From NCBI RefSeq assembly GCF_900103885.1, contig NZ_FNIM01000001.1, forward strand, positions 720,745 to 784,744: DNA of 64,000 nucleotides. The letters run 5' to 3'. The DNA is from Actinomyces ruminicola (GTDB lineage: Bacteria > Actinomycetota > Actinomycetes > Actinomycetales > Actinomycetaceae). Within the stretch, counting starts at the first letter, position 1. Every line of letters starts with the position of its first letter. Positions 54,668 to 63,543 of the stretch are shown piece after piece. The translations under genes and the position numbers were made by a program. Under the pieces are notes generated by a model that saw only the letters and a program-made list of their open reading frames with translations, made no database searches and had not been told where the DNA came from.

Positions 54668-56205
54668 TAGTCTTCCTTGATCTGGGTCATGTGGCGCATG
54701 AGGGTCTCCTGATCCGCCTCGCTGCGGTCCAGGTCGGCGGTGACTCGTCCCGCCGAAAGGGTGTAGATGCGGTCGCAGATGCCCAGGAGTTCGGGCAGCT
54801 CCGAGGAGATGACGAGTACGGCCTTGCCTGCGTCCGCGAGCTGATCGATGATCTGGTAGATCTCATACTTCGCGCCGACGTCGATGCCGCGGGTGGGCTC
54901 GTCGAGGATCAGTACATCCGGTTCGGCGGCCACCCATTTGGCAAGCACGACCTTCTGCTGGTTGCCTCCCGACAGCCCACCGACCACGGACTCGATGGTG
55001 GGCGCCTTTACCGCCATCTGACCGCACAATTCGGTGACAATGGCGCGCTCCTGGTGCAGATCGAGCACACCCCGCCGGGAGAACCTGCGCGGCGAGGCCG
55101 CTGAGACGTTGCGTCGGATCGATTCGATGAGGTTGAGGCCGTAGCGTTTGCGATCCTCCGACACATAGGCAATGCCGTTGGCAATCGCTGAAGCGACGTC
55201 CTTTATCTCGATCTCGCGGCCGTCCTTGAGTACCCTGCCGGTGATGTCGCTGCCCCAGGAGCGGCCGAACAGACTCATCGCCAGCTCGGTGCGTCCGGCC
55301 CCCATGAGGCCGGCCAGTCCAACGATCTCCCCATGCCTGAGCACGATGTCGACAGCATCCACCACGGTGCGCGACGGGTCGGCGGGGTGGTGAACCGTCC
55401 ACTGCTCGAGTCGCAGCGCCTCGCCGTCGACGTGGGATACGTGGTCGGGGAAGCGCTGGTCCAGGGTACGCCCCACCATCAGGCGAATGAGCTCATCCTC
55501 GGCGACGCCTCCCTCACGGTGCATATCCAGGGTGGCGACGGTGTGCCCGTCCCGGATGATCGTGGTGGAATCCGCAACCTGCCTGATCTCTCCGAGCTTG
55601 TGAGAGATGATGATGCAGGTAATGCCACGATCCCGCAGCTGGCGCATCAGGTCGAGCAGGTGGGCGGAGTCTTCGTCGTTGAGGGCGGCGGTGGGCTCGT
55701 CGAGGATCAGCAGGCGCACGTCCTTGGACAGCGCCTTGGCGATCTCCACCAGCTGCTGCTTGCCGACGCCGATGTCCTGTACACGGGTGGCGGGGTTCTC
55801 GCCCAGCCCGACCCGGGCCATGATCTTCTTGGCATCGCTGTTGGTCCGGTGCCAGTCGATGACGCCGCGGGAGGCGCGCTCGTTGCCCAGGAAGATGTTC
55901 TCCGCGATCGACAGGAAGGGGCTCAGCGTCAGCTCCTGGTGGATGATCGCGATGCCGGCGCTTTCCGACGCCTTGATGTCGGAGAAGCTCACCTCCTGGC
56001 CGTCCAGCAGAATCTGCCCGTCATAGGTGCCGTGCGGATGCACGCCGGACAGCACCTTCATCAGGGTCGACTTGCCGGCGCCGTTCTCGCCGCAGATGGC
56101 ATGGATCTCGCCGCGCCCCACCGCGAAGTTGACGTCGTCCAGGGCCACTACTCCGGGAAACCGCTTGGTGATGCCCCGCATTTCCAGAATGTTGTCAGCG
56201 GCCAT
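54667..56205 (-). CDS. Monosaccharide ABC transporter ATPase (XylG/GguA/MmsA type)
   Basis: 512 residues, two ABC domains. The first has Walker A 'GENGAGKST' and signature 'GVGKQQLVEIAKA'. The second has the usual degenerate Walker A 'LMGAGRTEL' and signature 'LSGGNQQKVVLAK', as in CUT2 ATPases. Nucleotide-driven import of pentoses or other monosaccharides. Lies 18 bp after the binding-protein gene. Confidence 0.94.
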   Translation of the reverse strand: MAADNILEMRGITKRFPGVVALDDVNFAVGRGEIHAICGENGAGKSTLMKVLSGVHPHGTYDGQILLDGQEVSFSDIKASESAGIAIIHQELTLSPFLSIAENIFLGNERASRGVIDWHRTNSDAKKIMARVGLGENPATRVQDIGVGKQQLVEIAKALSKDVRLLILDEPTAALNDEDSAHLLDLMRQLRDRGITCIIISHKLGEIRQVADSTTIIRDGHTVATLDMHREGGVAEDELIRLMVGRTLDQRFPDHVSHVDGEALRLEQWTVHHPADPSRTVVDAVDIVLRHGEIVGLAGLMGAGRTELAMSLFGRSWGSDITGRVLKDGREIEIKDVASAIANGIAYVSEDRKRYGLNLIESIRRNVSAASPRRFSRRGVLDLHQERAIVTELCGQMAVKAPTIESVVGGLSGGNQQKVVLAKWVAAEPDVLILDEPTRGIDVGAKYEIYQIIDQLADAGKAVLVISSELPELLGICDRIYTLSAGRVTADLDRSEADQETLMRHMTQIKED

Positions 56206-56223
56206 TGCGGGCTCCCGTTCCGC

Positions 56224-57384
56224 TCACTTGATCTCATCCTCGCTCAGGTAGCCGGTGTCTATCAGTGAGCTCTGCACGTTGTCCTTGGTGATGATCTCGG
56301 ACTTGAGCAGGTAGGAGGGGACCACCTTGACCCCGTTGTCGTAGGTCTCGGTGTCGTTCACCTCCGGCTCCTCGCCCCCGAGCACCGCCACGGCCATCTG
56401 CACCGCGGCGTCGGCGAGGTCACGTGTGTCCTTGAAAATGGTGGAGTACTGTTCCCCGGCCATGATCGACTTGATTCCGGCAACCTCGGCGTCCTGACCG
56501 GTGACGGTCGGGTAGGGCTGCGCGTCGGTGCCGTAGCCGGCGCCCTTGAGCGCCCCGAGGATGCCGATCGACATGGAGTCCAGCGGCGAGAGCACGCCGT
56601 CGACCCGGCTGCCGTCGGAGTAGGTCGAGGTGATCAGATTGTCCATGCGGGACTGGGCGGTGGCGGCATCCCAGCGCATGGTGGCGACAGTGCCGAATTC
56701 GGTCTGACCGGACTTGACGTTGATCACGCCGCTGTCGATGTATGGCTGGATGACATCCATGGCCCCGTTGAAGAAGAAGGGCGAGTTGTTGTCGTCCGGG
56801 GATCCGCCGAACAGCTCGATGTTGTACGGCTCATCCGGGGAGAGGCCGGCATCGTTTCCATCGGCGTCGAGGACGCCCATGCCGATGAGCAGGGAGGTGC
56901 CCATCTGCGTGCCGACGTCGTAATTGTCAAAGCTCGTGTAGTAGCTGACGTTCTCGTTGTCACGGATGAGGCGGTCGTAGGAGATGACCGTGATGCCCGC
57001 CTCCCCCGCGGAGTCCAGCTGCCCGGACAGGGCGGTGCCGTCGATAGGCGCGATGATGAGCAGGTTGACCCCCTGCGTGATCATGTTGTCGATCTGGTTG
57101 GCCTGCGTGGGAATGTCATCCTCGGCGAACTGCAGGTCCACGTTGTACCCGAGCTTTTCCAGCTGGGCCTTGATGTTGGAGCCGTCCTTGATCCACCGCT
57201 CCGATGACTTGGTGGGCATGGCGACGCCGATCTTGAGCTCCGAGGGGTCCTTGCCGGCCGTGTCACTGCCGGCACCGCCGGCGGCTCCGGAGCCGCCACA
57301 GGCAGCCAGGGCAGTGGCAACCGCCGCGGTCACGCCCCCAGCTAGAACCGCACGGCGGGAGAGAGTCGGTATGGGTCGGGACAT
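56224..57384 (-). CDS. Multiple-monosaccharide-binding lipoprotein (ChvE/XylF type)
   Basis: 386 residues from ATG 57384, with GGAGGAG upstream. The signal contains SRRAVLAGG and the lipobox LAAC, so it is likely a Tat lipoprotein. The mature part starts '[19 protein letters not shown]' and follows the ChvE pattern ('[19 protein letters not shown]', '[15 protein letters not shown]'). First gene of the permease-ATPase operon, with a GTGAACGTTCAC palindrome upstream. Confidence 0.93.
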   Translation of the reverse strand: MSRPIPTLSRRAVLAGGVTAAVATALAACGGSGAAGGAGSDTAGKDPSELKIGVAMPTKSSERWIKDGSNIKAQLEKLGYNVDLQFAEDDIPTQANQIDNMITQGVNLLIIAPIDGTALSGQLDSAGEAGITVISYDRLIRDNENVSYYTSFDNYDVGTQMGTSLLIGMGVLDADGNDAGLSPDEPYNIELFGGSPDDNNSPFFFNGAMDVIQPYIDSGVINVKSGQTEFGTVATMRWDAATAQSRMDNLITSTYSDGSRVDGVLSPLDSMSIGILGALKGAGYGTDAQPYPTVTGQDAEVAGIKSIMAGEQYSTIFKDTRDLADAAVQMAVAVLGGEEPEVNDTETYDNGVKVVPSYLLKSEIITKDNVQSSLIDTGYLSEDEIK

Positions 57385-57465
57385 GATGCATCTCCTCCTC
57401 AGGGTCTTCAGGAACCCGGTGCGCACTGCGCCTCGACGCGCCGGCCACCGGGAGGTGACACCAGT

Positions 57466-57477
57466 GTGAACGTTCAC
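57466..57477. promoter_or_regulatory. GTGAACGTTCAC palindrome, LacI-type operator
   Basis: A perfect 12-bp palindrome 82 bp before the binding-protein ATG. Its AACGTT core is typical of LacI-family operators. The LacI gene at 58190 is the obvious candidate regulator. Confidence 0.65.
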
Positions 57478-57627
57478 TTTCGGTATGTCAATCCCGTATC
57501 GGACAACTTGTGTGTCACTCAAACAGCTAAGCACTGATCTTTTAGGCTGCTTTAGCCGCTTGGTTTTCTGGCTCTTCGTGTGTCGGGAGCGTGGTGGTTG
57601 CTGCGTTGACGATGGATGTCTTTCGGT

Positions 57628-57740
57628 CGACGGTTCGTCCGGAACGGCGACGGTTCGTGCATCTACCCCGCGACCGTCGTGGGAAGCGGCGAAGTGCAGG
57701 TCCCAGGTGACGAACCGTCGTCACTGCCCGTGAACCGTCG
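57628..57740. repeat. Array A: two CGACGGTTCGT copies and two inverted copies
   Basis: CGACGGTTCGT occurs at 57628-57638 and 57648-57658 (20-bp spacing), its exact complement ACGAACCGTCG at 57710-57720, and GAACCGTCG at 57732-57740. A fifth partial form (CGACCGTCG) is at 57672-57680. The copies thus face each other around a centre of about 50 bp. Confidence 0.6.
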
Positions 57741-57852
57741 GGTCTCCAGCGGGCGCCTGAGACGCACTTGAAAGCAGACCCGACCCCGCCGGGCGCGTGC
57801 CGCACCGCGGCGCCCCATGCCGGCACCGGCTCGCCGTCCACTCCCGCACGCT

Positions 57853-57987
57853 CTACTTGGACCGCGCTCCGCTACTTGGACCGCGCTCCGCTACTTGGAC
57901 CGCGCTTTTCTACTTGGACCGTCTGAGAGCGCGTCTAGGACGGTCCAAACGGCGGCAGACGGTCCAAAGTGGCGGTAGACGGTCCAA
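57853..57987. repeat. Array B: four CTACTTGGACCG copies and three inverted CGGTCCAA copies
   Basis: CTACTTGGACCG begins at 57853, 57872, 57891 and 57910, exactly 19 bp apart; the first two copies are identical over the full 19 bp. The reverse complement CGGTCCAA occurs at 57941, 57960 and 57980 (19- and 20-bp spacing). The central pair, 57914-57923 and 57939-57948, is a perfect 10-bp inverted repeat with a 15-nt loop. Function unknown. Confidence 0.7.
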
Positions 57988-58189
57988 CCGCGCAGGACCG
58001 CCGGTGGCCCGCCGCGCACGGACCACAGCCGACGCGCACACGCTGCGCACCCACACCCGCACAGAACCACCGCCCCGCGCACACCCCATGCAAACACGAA
58101 GAGCCGGTCTTCTAGAGCGAACCTTCACCTGCGCTATCTACAGGGGAGCACCAACTCGGCCGCTGCCGGGCCCACCAACCGGCTCCGCG

Positions 58190-59218
58190 TCAGCAGCTGG
58201 ACCGGCGCACCCGCAGGGTCGGGGAGATCGAGTGGGTGGCACCCGCTTCGCCGTCGATGGCACGCAGGAGCACCTCCATGCACAGCACGCCGAGCTCATC
58301 GAAGGGCTGCCGCACGGTGGTCAGTGGCGGGGAGAAGAAGGCCGTGCCGGGGGTGTCGTCGAAGCCGACCACGGCGATGTCCTCGGGTACGCGCACCCCC
58401 TGGTCGCGCAGCGCCGCCAGCATCCCGAGCGCCATGAGGTCGTTGGCGCAGAAGACCGCCTCGGGGAGTCCTCGCGCCACCATCTCGGTGCCGGCCTCGT
58501 ACCCGCATTCGGCGCTCCAGTCCCCCACCAGCATCGGCGGGGCCTCGTGGCCGGCGTCCTCCAGCCCGATCCGCCAGCCGCGCGCGCGGGCGAGGGCGTC
58601 GTACCAGTCCTGCGGCCCCGCCAGGTGGGCGACGGTCTCCCGGCCCAGCCCGAGCAGGTGCCCCACCGCCATACGCGCGCCGAGCTCCTGATCGACCGAG
58701 ACCACGTGGATGCGCTCGCTCGGAGCCAGGCCGTCCGCGATGACCACGAGCGGCACCGCCCGGGCCACCCGTTCGGTGGAGGTGGCGATCCAGGTCTGCG
58801 GGGCGACGGCGATGATCCCGTCCACGCCGCGGGCGATCAGGAAGTCAAAGGCCTCCCGGATCTCCTTCTCCGCGTCCCGCTCATCGCGTTTTAGAGCCGT
58901 TACCAGTGTGGCATAGCCGACCTGCCGAGCGGCGACCTCGATGGCGGCCGTGGTGGAGGCCGGCCCCTGGAAGTGGGATCCGGTGGTCACCACCCCGATC
59001 ATGCGCGTGGAGTCGGTGACCAGTGCTCGGGCCGCCATGTTGGGCCGGTAACCGAGCTGGTTAATGGCGTCCCGTACCTTCGCCAGCGTGGCGGGGCGGA
59101 CCGACTCGGGGCGGTTGATGACGCGGGAGACGGTCTGGTGGGAGACACCGGCCAGCCGGGCCACGTCCATCATTCCCGGACGGCGCCCCAGCGGCGTTGA
59201 AGCCTCCTGCGCAGGCAC
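58190..59218 (-). CDS. LacI-family transcriptional regulator (arabinose module)
   Basis: 342 residues from GTG 59218; ATG 59173 is an alternative and neither has a strong SD, but GGGAGGAGG lies at the end of the preceding gene. HTH 'MMDVARLAGVSHQTVSRVINR' and hinge 'QLGYRPNMAARALV', then the effector domain ending 'VVGFDDTPGTAFFSPPLTTVRQP'. Last gene after araA, GH51 and epimerase genes. It probably controls both these and the monosaccharide transporter. Confidence 0.9.
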   Translation of the reverse strand: MPAQEASTPLGRRPGMMDVARLAGVSHQTVSRVINRPESVRPATLAKVRDAINQLGYRPNMAARALVTDSTRMIGVVTTGSHFQGPASTTAAIEVAARQVGYATLVTALKRDERDAEKEIREAFDFLIARGVDGIIAVAPQTWIATSTERVARAVPLVVIADGLAPSERIHVVSVDQELGARMAVGHLLGLGRETVAHLAGPQDWYDALARARGWRIGLEDAGHEAPPMLVGDWSAECGYEAGTEMVARGLPEAVFCANDLMALGMLAALRDQGVRVPEDIAVVGFDDTPGTAFFSPPLTTVRQPFDELGVLCMEVLLRAIDGEAGATHSISPTLRVRRSSC

Positions 59219-59241
59219 GGCGGGCGTGCCCGCGGCCCGGT

Positions 59242-60225
59242 TCAGTCCTCCTCCCACATGCGCCAGCTGAAGGAGTGCGATTGCCCGATCGCGAGGGCGA
59301 TCAGGTCCTGGCCGGTGTTGAAGGCGTTGGGCGGGCAGGTCATGGGTTCGACGGCGACGCCCCGCCGGCCCAGGTGCTCGGCGCTGTAGACCTGCACCCA
59401 CGGGACGGCGGCGCTCATGACGACGCTGCGGTCCCCCTCGCCGCCGGTCAGGCGCACCTGCCAGTCGTCGGCGGGCAGACCGGTGTAGGCGTTGTCCGTG
59501 GCGGTGTCGGCCACCAGGCGTCCGGCGCGCCAGTCAGAGTCGGTGCCGGTCACGTCCCGCTCCCCCGCTGGCGCCATGTGGGCGTCGACGTCGAGGATGC
59601 GGTCCGCGGGCACCTGCAGTACGCACTCGTCCAGCGGGACCGAGCGGGTCAGGTACGGGTGGCAGGAGACCCCGTAGGGGGCGGGCGCCGGGGCGCCGTC
59701 CTCGATCGGTGCGCCGACGACGCCGGCGGCCGGGGACACGGCGGCGCCGACACAGGTGGAGGTGGTGGTGACGGTGAGTCCGGCCTCCGCGTCCAGCGCA
59801 TAGCGGACGGTGATCTCCAGGGCCCAGGGGTAGGCGTAGGAGGCGGGCACGCTCAGGGCGAGCGTTACGGCGGCCGGGAACGGGTCGGCGCCCGCGGCGC
59901 CGTCGGCCCCGGGCTCGTCCACGACGGCGAAGTTCGCCCAGCCGACCAGGCCGTGCAGGGCCGCCCCGGTCTCGGGCTCGTTGCACGGCACGAGGTAGTC
60001 CACACCGCGGTAGGTGTAGCGGGACTCGGCGATGCGGTTGGGCCAGGGGACCAGGGTCTTGCCCTGCCAGGCGCCGGGCAGGCAGGCATCGGCGTCGAAG
60101 GGGATGACCAGGTCGCGACCCTGCCGCCGCAGGTGGACCAGGGTGGCGCCCGAGGCGGCGATGCGGGCCTCGTAGTCGCCGGCCCGCAGGTCGATGAGCT
60201 CTCCGTTGAGCGAGGGGTGGTTCAT
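59242..60225 (-). CDS. Aldose 1-epimerase family protein
   Basis: 327 residues. The galactose-mutarotase-like fold is visible: 'WPNRIAESRYTYRG', 'HGLVG' (His91), 'VSCHPYLT' and the catalytic Glu in 'GVAVEPMT'. It interconverts alpha and beta forms of free aldoses such as L-arabinose, matching the arabinofuranosidase and isomerase in the same operon. Confidence 0.88.
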   Translation of the reverse strand: MNHPSLNGELIDLRAGDYEARIAASGATLVHLRRQGRDLVIPFDADACLPGAWQGKTLVPWPNRIAESRYTYRGVDYLVPCNEPETGAALHGLVGWANFAVVDEPGADGAAGADPFPAAVTLALSVPASYAYPWALEITVRYALDAEAGLTVTTTSTCVGAAVSPAAGVVGAPIEDGAPAPAPYGVSCHPYLTRSVPLDECVLQVPADRILDVDAHMAPAGERDVTGTDSDWRAGRLVADTATDNAYTGLPADDWQVRLTGGEGDRSVVMSAAVPWVQVYSAEHLGRRGVAVEPMTCPPNAFNTGQDLIALAIGQSHSFSWRMWEED

Positions 60226-60361
60226 GCTTGCTTCCAGACTCTCGTGGGGCCGCCGCCCCGGATTGTTTCCCGATTGTCCTTAGGTTAGCCGAGGTCGACC
60301 AGTGCACGGCTCAGCGCGCTCTACGACCCGAAACGACAAACAACGCGACACCCAGTTGGGG

Positions 60362-60395
60362 CGTCGGCGACGGGCGGCCGGGCCCGCCGCCGACG
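60362..60395. terminator. Possible hairpin after the GH51 gene
   Basis: CGTCGGCG and CGCCGACG form an 8-bp outer stem with a GC-rich inner region, 9 bp beyond the GH51 stop on the minus strand. No T tract. Confidence 0.3.
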
Positions 60396-60403
60396 TCTCC
60401 AGT

Positions 60404-61909
60404 TCAGACGAGCTCGACCGCCAGCCAGGAGGCGGGCGGCAGCGTGGTGGTGAGCACGCCGTCGGCCAGGGCCACTTCGTGGGGGACGGGGCGGATACGG
60501 TCGGGGTCGTCGGCGGTGTTGACGGCGTCGAGGTCGTCAGGGGCGATGATCTGCGCGGCCTTGACGCTGTTGGCACCGAGCGCCCCCAGCGCGGCGGTGA
60601 GGTCGATGGCTTGGTCCAGCGAGCGGTTGAGAGCCAGCAGCGAGCCGGTGCCCGTCTCCTCGTCCCAGGTGACCACGGCGTCGACGGCGTCGACCTCGCC
60701 GTAGCGCTCGGTGCCGGTGACCGGGCTGGCGACGACGGCGTCGTAGGCCTTGCCGTGGGCGATCCGGGAGGCGATGGCGAAGGGGTGGAAGGTGGTCTGC
60801 CGCCAGGCGCGCCCGCCCCTCTCGGTCATTATCGGCGCGATGACGTTGACCAGCTGGGCCAGCGAGGCGGCCTTGACGCGGTCGGCGTGGCGCAGCAGGG
60901 AGATGAGCATGCCGCCCACCGCCAGGGCGTCGGCACCGGTGTAGACGTCCTCGATGCGGGGGGCGGCCTCCGGCCAGTCGTCGGGGGCGAAGCCGTGCTC
61001 GATGGAGTTCCAGGCGCTCAGGCGCCAGACGTTCCACTCGTCGACGCTGACCATGATCTTCTTGCCGGAGTGGTGCTTGGCGCCGACGGCGTCCGCGGTG
61101 GCGATCACGCCGTCGATGAAGCGGTCCAGGTAGACGGCCGCGGCCAGGAGACTGGCCCGGTCCTGGGCGTCGGGGTCGACGTAGTGGTGGAGGCTGATGT
61201 AGTCGACCTCGTCGTAGGCCAGGTCGAGGATGGTGCGCTCCCAGTCGCCGAAAGTGGGCATGTCCCATGAGGATGAGCCGCAGGCCACCAGTTCGAGATC
61301 CTTGTCGACCATGTGCATGGCCCGGGCGGTGGACAGGGCCAGGTAGGCGTAGTCCTCGGCGTTCTTGTGGCCGACCTGCCAGGGCCCGTCCATCTCGTTG
61401 CCCAGGCACCACATGCGCACGTTGTAGGGCTGCTCGCGGCCGTTGGCGCGGCGCAGCTCGGCGTACTGGGTGTTCGCCCGGCCGTTGACGTAGTCGAGCA
61501 GGTTGACGGCCTCGGTCTCACCGCGGGTACCCAGGTTGATGGCCAGCATCGGCTCGATGCCGGCCCGGGCGCACCAAGTCATGAACTGGTCGGTGCCGAA
61601 GGTGTTGGGCTCGGTGGTGTGCCAGGCGAGCTCGAGCCGCCGGGGCCGGTTCTGGATGGGGCCTACGCCGTCCTCCCAGCGGTAGTTGGACACGAAGTTG
61701 CCGCCGGGGTAGCGCACGGTGGTGACGCCGAGCTCGCGCACGAGCTCCATGACGTCCTGGCGCAGGCCGTCGGCATCGGCGGTGGGATGGTCGGGCTCGA
61801 AGATACCGGTGTAGACGCAGCGTCCCATGTGCTCAACGAAGGAGCCGTACATGCGGGGCGAGATCTCACCGATGGGGCGGTCGGCGTCTACCGAGATGCG
61901 TGCGGTCAA
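60404..61909 (-). CDS. abfA: GH51 alpha-L-arabinofuranosidase, cytoplasmic
   Basis: 501 residues from TTG 61909, chosen because AAAGGAGAG lies 7-15 nt upstream; the ATG at 61930 has no SD and would place this SD inside the gene. GH51 motifs 'GEISPRMYGSFVEHMGR', acid/base Glu172 in 'WCLGNEMDG' and nucleophile Glu291 in 'VSVDEWNVW'. No signal peptide. It releases L-arabinose from imported arabino(xylo)-oligosaccharides. Confidence 0.93.
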   Translation of the reverse strand: MTARISVDADRPIGEISPRMYGSFVEHMGRCVYTGIFEPDHPTADADGLRQDVMELVRELGVTTVRYPGGNFVSNYRWEDGVGPIQNRPRRLELAWHTTEPNTFGTDQFMTWCARAGIEPMLAINLGTRGETEAVNLLDYVNGRANTQYAELRRANGREQPYNVRMWCLGNEMDGPWQVGHKNAEDYAYLALSTARAMHMVDKDLELVACGSSSWDMPTFGDWERTILDLAYDEVDYISLHHYVDPDAQDRASLLAAAVYLDRFIDGVIATADAVGAKHHSGKKIMVSVDEWNVWRLSAWNSIEHGFAPDDWPEAAPRIEDVYTGADALAVGGMLISLLRHADRVKAASLAQLVNVIAPIMTERGGRAWRQTTFHPFAIASRIAHGKAYDAVVASPVTGTERYGEVDAVDAVVTWDEETGTGSLLALNRSLDQAIDLTAALGALGANSVKAAQIIAPDDLDAVNTADDPDRIRPVPHEVALADGVLTTTLPPASWLAVELV

Positions 61910-61944
61910 AGCAGTCTCTCCTTTTTTCATGCGGGGCCGGCGGT

Positions 61945-63456
61945 TCAGCCCTGGGTGAGCCGGTAGTAGACCTGGGCACTGCGCAGCTCCTGGACGAAGT
62001 CGCGAGTGGTGGTGGACTCGTCGATGACGGCCAGCTCCATCCGCGCGATCTCGGCCAGGTCCTGCCACATCTCCAGGCTGGTCGCCGTGGTCATCACCGT
62101 GTGGTGGGCGGCGCCGGCCTGCATCCAGCACTCTGTGGAGGTGTAGAAGTCGGGGGCCGGCTCCCACACAGCGCGGGCCACCGGCAGCTTGGGCAGCGGC
62201 TCGTCGGGGCCGACGATCTCCACGACGTTAGCGGTCAGGCGGAAGCGCTCGCGCATGTCGGACATGGCGACCACGAGTCCGGCGCCGGTGTCGGCGTCGA
62301 AGACCAGGCGCACGGGGTCCTCGCGGTCCCCGATGCCCAGCGGATGGATCTCCAGGCGCGGCTTGGACACGGTCAGCGAGGGGCAGATCTCCAGCATGTG
62401 GGCGCCGAGGATCTTCTCCTTGCCGGGGGTCATCTCGTAGCAGTAGTCCTCCATGAGGGAGGCGCCGCCAGGCAGGCCTTGGCCCATCACCTTGGCGGCG
62501 CGCACGAGCAGGGCGGTCTTCCAGTCGCCCTCCGCGCCGAAGCCGTAGCCGTCGGCCATGAGCCGCTGGACGGCGAGCCCGGGCAGCTGGCGCAGCCCGC
62601 CGAGGTCCTCGAAGTTGGTGGTGAAGGCGGTGGCGCCGCGCTCCTGAAGGAACCGCCGCATGCCGGCCTCGATGCGGGCGCCGTAGCGCAGGGACTCGTG
62701 GCGCTCGCCGCCGGGGCGCAGTTCTTCGACGACGTCGTAGGCGGCGAGGTACTCCTCGACAAGGGCGCCGACCTCGGCATCGGTGACCGCGTCGACGACG
62801 GCCACGAGGTCGTTCACGCCCCAGGTGTTCACGCTGGCGCCCAGGCGCAGCTCGGCCTCGGTCTTGTCACCCTCGGTGACGGCCACATTGCGCATGTTGT
62901 CGCCGAAGCGGACCAGGCGGGTGTGGTGCAGGGCGTCCCAGCCGGCGGCGGCGCGCGCCCAGGTGCCGATCTTCGCCTGCGTGGCCGCCTGGGTGGCGTG
63001 GCCGACGACGACCTTGCGGGGCTGGTTCAGGCGGGTCAGGATGTAGCCGAACTCGCGGTCGCCGTGGGCGGCCTGGTTGAGGTTCATGTAGTCCATGTCA
63101 ATGGTGGACCACGGCAGGGCCTGCGAGTACTGGGTGTGCAGCTGGACCAGGGGCTTGGCCAGCGCGTCGATGCCGCCGATCCACATCTTGGCCGGGGAGA
63201 AGGTGTGCATCCAGGCGATCACGCCGATGCAGGCGTCGTCGGCGTTGGCGGCGAGCATGGCGGTGCGGATGGCGTCGCGGTCCTTCAGGACCGGCTTCCA
63301 GACGATGCGCACCGGAATGGCGTCGGCGGCGTCCAGCCAGGCGGCGACCTGCCGGGACTGGTCGGCGACCTGGGCGAGGGTCTCCTCGCCGTACAGGTCC
63401 TGGCTTCCGGTCAGGAACCAGATCTCCTTGCCGTCGAAGGGGTTGGGCAGAGCCAT
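61945..63456 (-). CDS. araA: L-arabinose isomerase
   Basis: 503 residues, full length, beginning '[16 protein letters not shown]', with '[12 protein letters not shown]', '[14 protein letters not shown]', '[14 protein letters not shown]' and '[10 protein letters not shown]' metal-binding segments. Converts L-arabinose to L-ribulose in the cytoplasm. Preceded by GAGAAACTC-type SD and followed 35 bp later by the GH51 start. Confidence 0.96.
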   Translation of the reverse strand: MALPNPFDGKEIWFLTGSQDLYGEETLAQVADQSRQVAAWLDAADAIPVRIVWKPVLKDRDAIRTAMLAANADDACIGVIAWMHTFSPAKMWIGGIDALAKPLVQLHTQYSQALPWSTIDMDYMNLNQAAHGDREFGYILTRLNQPRKVVVGHATQAATQAKIGTWARAAAGWDALHHTRLVRFGDNMRNVAVTEGDKTEAELRLGASVNTWGVNDLVAVVDAVTDAEVGALVEEYLAAYDVVEELRPGGERHESLRYGARIEAGMRRFLQERGATAFTTNFEDLGGLRQLPGLAVQRLMADGYGFGAEGDWKTALLVRAAKVMGQGLPGGASLMEDYCYEMTPGKEKILGAHMLEICPSLTVSKPRLEIHPLGIGDREDPVRLVFDADTGAGLVVAMSDMRERFRLTANVVEIVGPDEPLPKLPVARAVWEPAPDFYTSTECWMQAGAAHHTVMTTATSLEMWQDLAEIARMELAVIDESTTTRDFVQELRSAQVYYRLTQG

Positions 63457-63488
63457 GAGAGTTTCTCCTTTGAAATCGGTTATTGAAA

Positions 63489-63508
63489 GCTGGTCGGCGC
63501 CGGCCAGC
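63489..63508 (-). other. Hairpin between araD and araA
   Basis: GCTGGTCGGC and GCCGGCCAGC pair along 10 bases with one wobble. The surrounding 60 bp repeats GGTC/GGTCAG motifs (araD-araA gap of 87 bp). Possible mRNA-processing or attenuation element. Confidence 0.35.
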
Positions 63509-63543
63509 GTGAGTCATCGTTGGTCGGTTCTGGTCAGGGCGGG

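Larger units (their letters stand above)
57385..58189. other. 805-bp gene-free region with two repeat arrays
   Basis: It lies between the monosaccharide ABC operon and a LacI gene on the same strand. No frame has a plausible start with recognisable product; longer frames are low-complexity. It contains the operator at 57466-57477 and two arrays of short inverted repeats at 57628-57740 and 57853-57987. Confidence 0.65.

Noticed and set aside
57853..57987. Array B as a CRISPR array
   Set aside because: The repeat unit is about 12 bp with 7-bp spacers that are partly identical, and half the copies are inverted. No cas genes are nearby.
57891..58128. Small minus-strand proteins encoded within the repeat array
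   Set aside because: The frames are Cys/Arg/Trp-rich, without SD, and their sequence is dictated by the repeats.
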